Positions 60,969 to 64,000 of a stretch of DNA of 64,000 nt are shown here, piece after piece. The notes below the pieces were generated by a model. That model worked only from the letters and a program-made list of their open reading frames with translations. It was not told the origin of the DNA and did no database searches. This DNA comes from Actinomadura craniellae (GTDB lineage Bacteria > Actinomycetota > Actinomycetes > Streptosporangiales > Streptosporangiaceae), in the NCBI RefSeq assembly GCF_003289645.1, contig NZ_QLYX01000012.1, positions 124,001 to 188,000 of the forward strand, written 5' to 3'. The stretch's first letter is position 1. Every line of letters begins with the position of its first letter. The translations under genes were made by a program, and so were the position numbers.

Positions 60969-61108
60969 GAGGGGGACGGTGCGCCGTCCGGCTGGAGGAC
61001 GCCCGGGCATCCGGTGGAGGGCGTTCCAGCGATCCTGCACCGGTTCACCAGCGGCGGCGGGCAGTGTCGGCGGCGGACCGAACCCGAGCCCACGAGGGGA
61101 GCCCGGCC

Positions 61109-62257
61109 ATGACCGCTGCGGACACTTCGGCGCTGCTGGACGAGCTGGGGGACTACCTGCGGGAGGACGCGCCGGCGCTGAGCCTGCCGCCGGAGGCGTT
61201 CGTGTCGCCGGAGCTGTGGGAGCTGGAGCGGACGCGGGTGTTCGGGCGGTCGTGGGTGCTGGTGGCGCACGCCGACGAGCTGGCCGAGCCGGGCTCGTAC
61301 GTGGCCCTGTCGGTGGCCGGTGAACCGGTGGTGGTGACCCGGGACCGCGACGGCGAGCTGCACGCGCTGTCCCCGATCTGCCGGCACCGGATGATGCCGG
61401 TGGTGGAGGAGGGGTCCGGCCGCGCCGACTCGTTCACCTGCCCGTACCACCTGTGGCGGTACGGGCTGGACGGGCGGCTGATCGGGGCCACGTTCATGAA
61501 GGGCAACCCCGACTTCGACCCGAAGACCTGCCGTCTGCCGCGGTTCGCGGTGGCGCAGTGGCAGGGGTTCGTGCATGTCAACCTGGATGCCGGCGCCGAG
61601 CCGCTGGCTCCGCACCTGGCGCGGGTCGGCGAGGACCTGGCCAACTACCGGCTGGACGAGATGGTGCAGGTCGGCGGCTGGGTCGAGGAGTGGAACTGCA
61701 ACTGGAAGGTCGCCGTCGAGAACGCCCACGAGAACTACCACGTCCTGGGCTTCCACCCGGAGACCCTGCAACCGTCCACCCCCGGCGGGGCCGAGACGTC
61801 GGTGCGGGCCGACTCGCCCTGGGCGAACATCATGCGCGTCCGCTACACCGAGCCCCTGGAGGCGGCGATCCTGCCGCTCACCGAGGAGGAGAAGGCGCAT
61901 CTGTACGCCTTCTTCGTCTTCCCGTCCGGCAGCCTCGCGGCCTCCGGTGAGATGGTGGTCTGGCTCAGCCTCATCCCGCAGTCCATCGACCGCACCCAGG
62001 TGCGCGGCGGCGTGCTCATGCCCGCCGCGCTGATCGAGGGCGCCGATCGGGACACGATCCGCAAGGAGAGCGAGGGCTACGCCGCCATGATCAACGCCGA
62101 GGACCGGCACGGGCTGGAGGCCGTGCAGCGCTCGGTGGGCTCGCGGTTCGCCGGCCGCGGCCACCTCAGCCCCAAGGAGCCGGGCGTGCTGCTCTTCTAC
62201 CAGAACCTGGCGCGGGCCCTGCTGCGCGAGGACGGGGCGTGGCCCGGCCAGCTCTGA
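61109..62257 (+). CDS. Rieske-type ring-hydroxylating oxygenase, alpha subunit
   Basis: A 382-residue Rieske non-heme iron oxygenase. The [2Fe-2S] cluster ligands are C91, H93 and C111, H114 (CRH, then CPYH). The mononuclear iron histidines are in NAHENYHVLGFHP, with glutamate in place of the usual bridging aspartate. It would hydroxylate or otherwise oxidise the scaffold, or a sugar, using an external reductase not found here. ATG at 61109 follows GAGGGGA. It is divergent from the methyltransferase operon, and its paralogue at 55878 lacks the cluster. Confidence 0.9.
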   Translation: MTAADTSALLDELGDYLREDAPALSLPPEAFVSPELWELERTRVFGRSWVLVAHADELAEPGSYVALSVAGEPVVVTRDRDGELHALSPICRHRMMPVVEEGSGRADSFTCPYHLWRYGLDGRLIGATFMKGNPDFDPKTCRLPRFAVAQWQGFVHVNLDAGAEPLAPHLARVGEDLANYRLDEMVQVGGWVEEWNCNWKVAVENAHENYHVLGFHPETLQPSTPGGAETSVRADSPWANIMRVRYTEPLEAAILPLTEEEKAHLYAFFVFPSGSLAASGEMVVWLSLIPQSIDRTQVRGGVLMPAALIEGADRDTIRKESEGYAAMINAEDRHGLEAVQRSVGSRFAGRGHLSPKEPGVLLFYQNLARALLREDGAWPGQL

Positions 62258-62278
62258 AACACCGCGGAACACCGCCGG

Positions 62279-62310
62279 ACGCGGCGCCCCCACGGGAGGG
62301 GGCGCCGCGT
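62279..62310. terminator. Bidirectional stem-loop terminator
   Basis: A perfect 13-bp stem (ACGCGGCGCCCCC, 62279-62291, with 62298-62310) and a 6-base loop, between the convergent Rieske oxygenase and glycosyltransferase genes. Confidence 0.75.
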
Positions 62311-63588
62311 TCAGCGGTACTCGGCCGTCAGCCTCTCCAGCACCGGGACGAGCTCGCGCGGCGACGGGGTGCCGAGCATTTCGGCGCGCACCCGCGCCGC
62401 GTTCCGGGCGAAGGACGGCTCCTCCAGGACGCGCGTCACCATGGTCCGCAGCCGGTCGGCCGTCAGCTCCTCCGGCTCGCAGCACAACGCGATCCCCGAG
62501 TCCCGGGCCAGGTCCGCCCGCGGCCCGTTGCACCACATCCTGGTCGGCACGATGACCTGCGGAACCCCGTGCGCCAGGGCGGTCATGAACGTGCCGGAAC
62601 CGCTGTGATGGATGATCGCCGAGCAGCTCGGCAGGAGCAGGTCGAGGGGGACGAAGTCGACCGCGCGCACGTTGTCCGGGAGCCCGCGCGCCGCGTCGAG
62701 CTGCTCGGCGTTCAGGGTCGCCACCACCTCGACGTCCAGGTCGGCGACGGCCTCCAGCAACTCGTTGACCGAGGCCCGGTCACCGCCGGCGACCTCGCGG
62801 AACGAGACGCCCAGGGTGAGGCAGACCCGGCGCCGCCCGGGCGCCTCGCGCAGCCAGCCGGGGACCGTGGTCCGGCCGTTGTGCGGGACGTACCGGACCG
62901 GCAGGTACGGGTGCCGCACCGGCAGCCGCAGCGAGGACGGCACGGGGTCGATGGTCCACTGGCCGACCACCATGTCCTCGGTGAACTCCAGGCCGTACCG
63001 GTCGAGCGCGCGGCCCAGCCACTCCTCCAGCGGGTCGTCGCGCAGCTCCGGCGGCAGCCGGTCCAGCCGCCCCCGGTAGTGCTCGCGCATCAGGCCGACC
63101 AGGTCGAGGCCGAACATCAGCCGCGCATGCGCCGCGCCGCAGGCCCGCGCGGCCACCGGCCCGGCGAAGGTCATCGTGTCCCAGACCACCAGGTCCGGAC
63201 GCCAGCGCCGGGCGAAGTCGACCAGCTCGTCGATCATCGCGTCCGGGATCGTGTTCTGGTACACCATCGGCGTCCACGCGGCGAAGAGGGCCTGGAGATG
63301 GTCGTGCGGCGGCGGGTCGAGGCCGATCCGGCCGGGGTCCAGGACGCCGAGCCAGGACTGGTCCCGGATCTCCTCGATCTCGTCGCCGTCGTCCGGGTTC
63401 ATCTTGGCGCCCACGTCGAGCGTCTCGCCGACCGGCACCGCGGTGAGGCCGGCGCGCGTGATGTCGTCCACGACGTCCGGCTGGGCGGCGACGCACACCT
63501 CGTGCCCGGCGCTGCGCAGCGCCCACGCCAACGGGACCTGCGTGTTGACGTGGGTGCTCGCGGCGAAGGGCTGGAACAGGACCCGCAT
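62311..63588 (-). CDS. EryCIII/DesVII-like glycosyltransferase
   Basis: A 425-residue glycosyltransferase very similar to the one at 52178: VPLAWALRSAGHEVCVAAQPD, WRPDLVVWDTM, GQWTIDPVPSSLRL, REAPGRRRVCLTLGVSFREV. The donor loop is HHSGSGTFMTALAHGVPQ. The two probably arose by duplication and may add different deoxysugars. ATG at 63588. It is four bases after the stop of the SDR upstream on the same strand, so both are in one operon coming from beyond the right edge. Confidence 0.88.
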   Translation of the reverse strand: MRVLFQPFAASTHVNTQVPLAWALRSAGHEVCVAAQPDVVDDITRAGLTAVPVGETLDVGAKMNPDDGDEIEEIRDQSWLGVLDPGRIGLDPPPHDHLQALFAAWTPMVYQNTIPDAMIDELVDFARRWRPDLVVWDTMTFAGPVAARACGAAHARLMFGLDLVGLMREHYRGRLDRLPPELRDDPLEEWLGRALDRYGLEFTEDMVVGQWTIDPVPSSLRLPVRHPYLPVRYVPHNGRTTVPGWLREAPGRRRVCLTLGVSFREVAGGDRASVNELLEAVADLDVEVVATLNAEQLDAARGLPDNVRAVDFVPLDLLLPSCSAIIHHSGSGTFMTALAHGVPQVIVPTRMWCNGPRADLARDSGIALCCEPEELTADRLRTMVTRVLEEPSFARNAARVRAEMLGTPSPRELVPVLERLTAEYR

Positions 63589-63592
63589 CGGC

Positions 63593-64000
63593 TCAGGTGA
63601 GGGACAGCGCGCCGTCGACCGGCAGCACCATCCCGTTGGCGTAGGCGGCCTCCGGGCTCGTCAGCTGCACGATCCACCAGGCGACCTCTTCGGGGGTGCC
63701 GACGCGCCCGGCCGGCGCCTGGGTGCTGATCTGCTGGAGGAAGCCCGCGTACTGCTCCGGCGTCATGCCCATCTGGGGGCCCGAGGCGGTGTCGATGACG
63801 CCGGGGGCGATGCCCACCACCCTGATGCCGCGCGGCCCCAGCTCGACGGCCCAGGTCCGGGTGAGGAAGTCGAGCGCGACCTTCGCGGCGCCGTAGAGGC
63901 TGTTGTTGGGCCAGGACCGCAGGCCGAGCGAGCCGGCCGTGCTGAGGTTCACCACGGTCCCGCCGGTGGCCTCCAGCGGGTCCAGCGCGCGTTGCGTCAG
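63593..64000 (-). CDS. Short-chain dehydrogenase/reductase (partial, 5' end outside)
   Basis: The C-terminal 135 residues of an SDR that continues past the window edge. [11 protein letters not shown] gives the catalytic serine, LYGAAK the Tyr/Lys pair and GIAPGVIDT the loop after strand 6, ending with [15 protein letters not shown]. The nucleotide-binding half is not visible. It is cotranscribed with the glycosyltransferase at 62311; a sugar or scaffold ketoreduction is possible. Confidence 0.85.
   Translation of the reverse strand: MTQRALDPLEATGGTVVNLSTAGSLGLRSWPNNSLYGAAKVALDFLTRTWAVELGPRGIRVVGIAPGVIDTASGPQMGMTPEQYAGFLQQISTQAPAGRVGTPEEVAWWIVQLTSPEAAYANGMVLPVDGALSLT

Noticed and set aside
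1-64000. Search by eye for tRNA, rRNA, transposase or phage genes
   Set aside because: None was recognised on either strand.

Overview
The window is very GC-rich, uses GTG starts and GTGA/ATGA overlaps often, and carries F420-type enzymes, twin-arginine exported oxidases, an MbtH protein, a SARP regulator and mycobacterial-style amidohydrolase/CoA-transferase/P450 sets. Together these suggest a filamentous actinomycete, perhaps Actinomadura-like (inference). No rRNA, tRNA, CRISPR or insertion sequence was seen.

0-24 kb, a catabolic island: an aldehyde dehydrogenase, two D-aminoacylase-like amidohydrolases, three ACMSD-like amidohydrolases, a P450 and a small ferredoxin, two SDRs, a thiolase-fold/DUF35 pair, an F420-type luciferase-like oxidoreductase, a tandem-fused CoA transferase, two SnoaL-like proteins, a zinc alcohol dehydrogenase, an alpha/beta hydrolase, a TetR regulator and an orphan binding lipoprotein. 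Nearly every promoter here carries the same pseudo-palindrome (core GAGYGNNCRCTC; ten sites plus a diverged one before the TetR gene). I did not see the motif after 24 kb. The simplest reading is one TetR regulator (21610-22293) controlling an uncharacterised pathway in which an acyl-CoA is made, oxidised and cleaved.

24-44 kb, mixed chromosomal genes: a CoA transferase beside a strong palindrome; a COG3687 hydrolase/membrane protein pair; a TetR; a scarred iron-regulated locus (an isochorismatase remnant joined to the first residues of an EntA-like SDR, two IdeR-like boxes and an orphan MbtH gene); a PhoX-type phosphatase with a PHO-box-like region; a two-component system beside an MMPL transporter; a DDN-like protein; a second P450; and a rubber-oxygenase locus in the order oxiA-oxiB-lcp with a divergent TetR gene.

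45-64 kb, the left part of a glycosylated natural product cluster that runs off the right edge: a soluble sensor kinase and response regulator, an aldo/keto reductase lacking most of its catalytic tetrad, a SARP activator, an acyl-CoA carboxylase beta-type subunit, a MarR regulator, RmlB and RmlD, four GT1-type glycosyltransferases, a DesVI/TylM1-like aminosugar N-methyltransferase, a phytanoyl-CoA-dioxygenase-like enzyme, a muconolactone-isomerase-like protein and two paralogous Rieske-type oxygenases. One of these oxygenases has lost its whole Rieske cluster domain. No scaffold synthase (PKS, NRPS or terpene cyclase), aminotransferase or P450-like glycosyltransferase activator lies in this part, so the core must be elsewhere.
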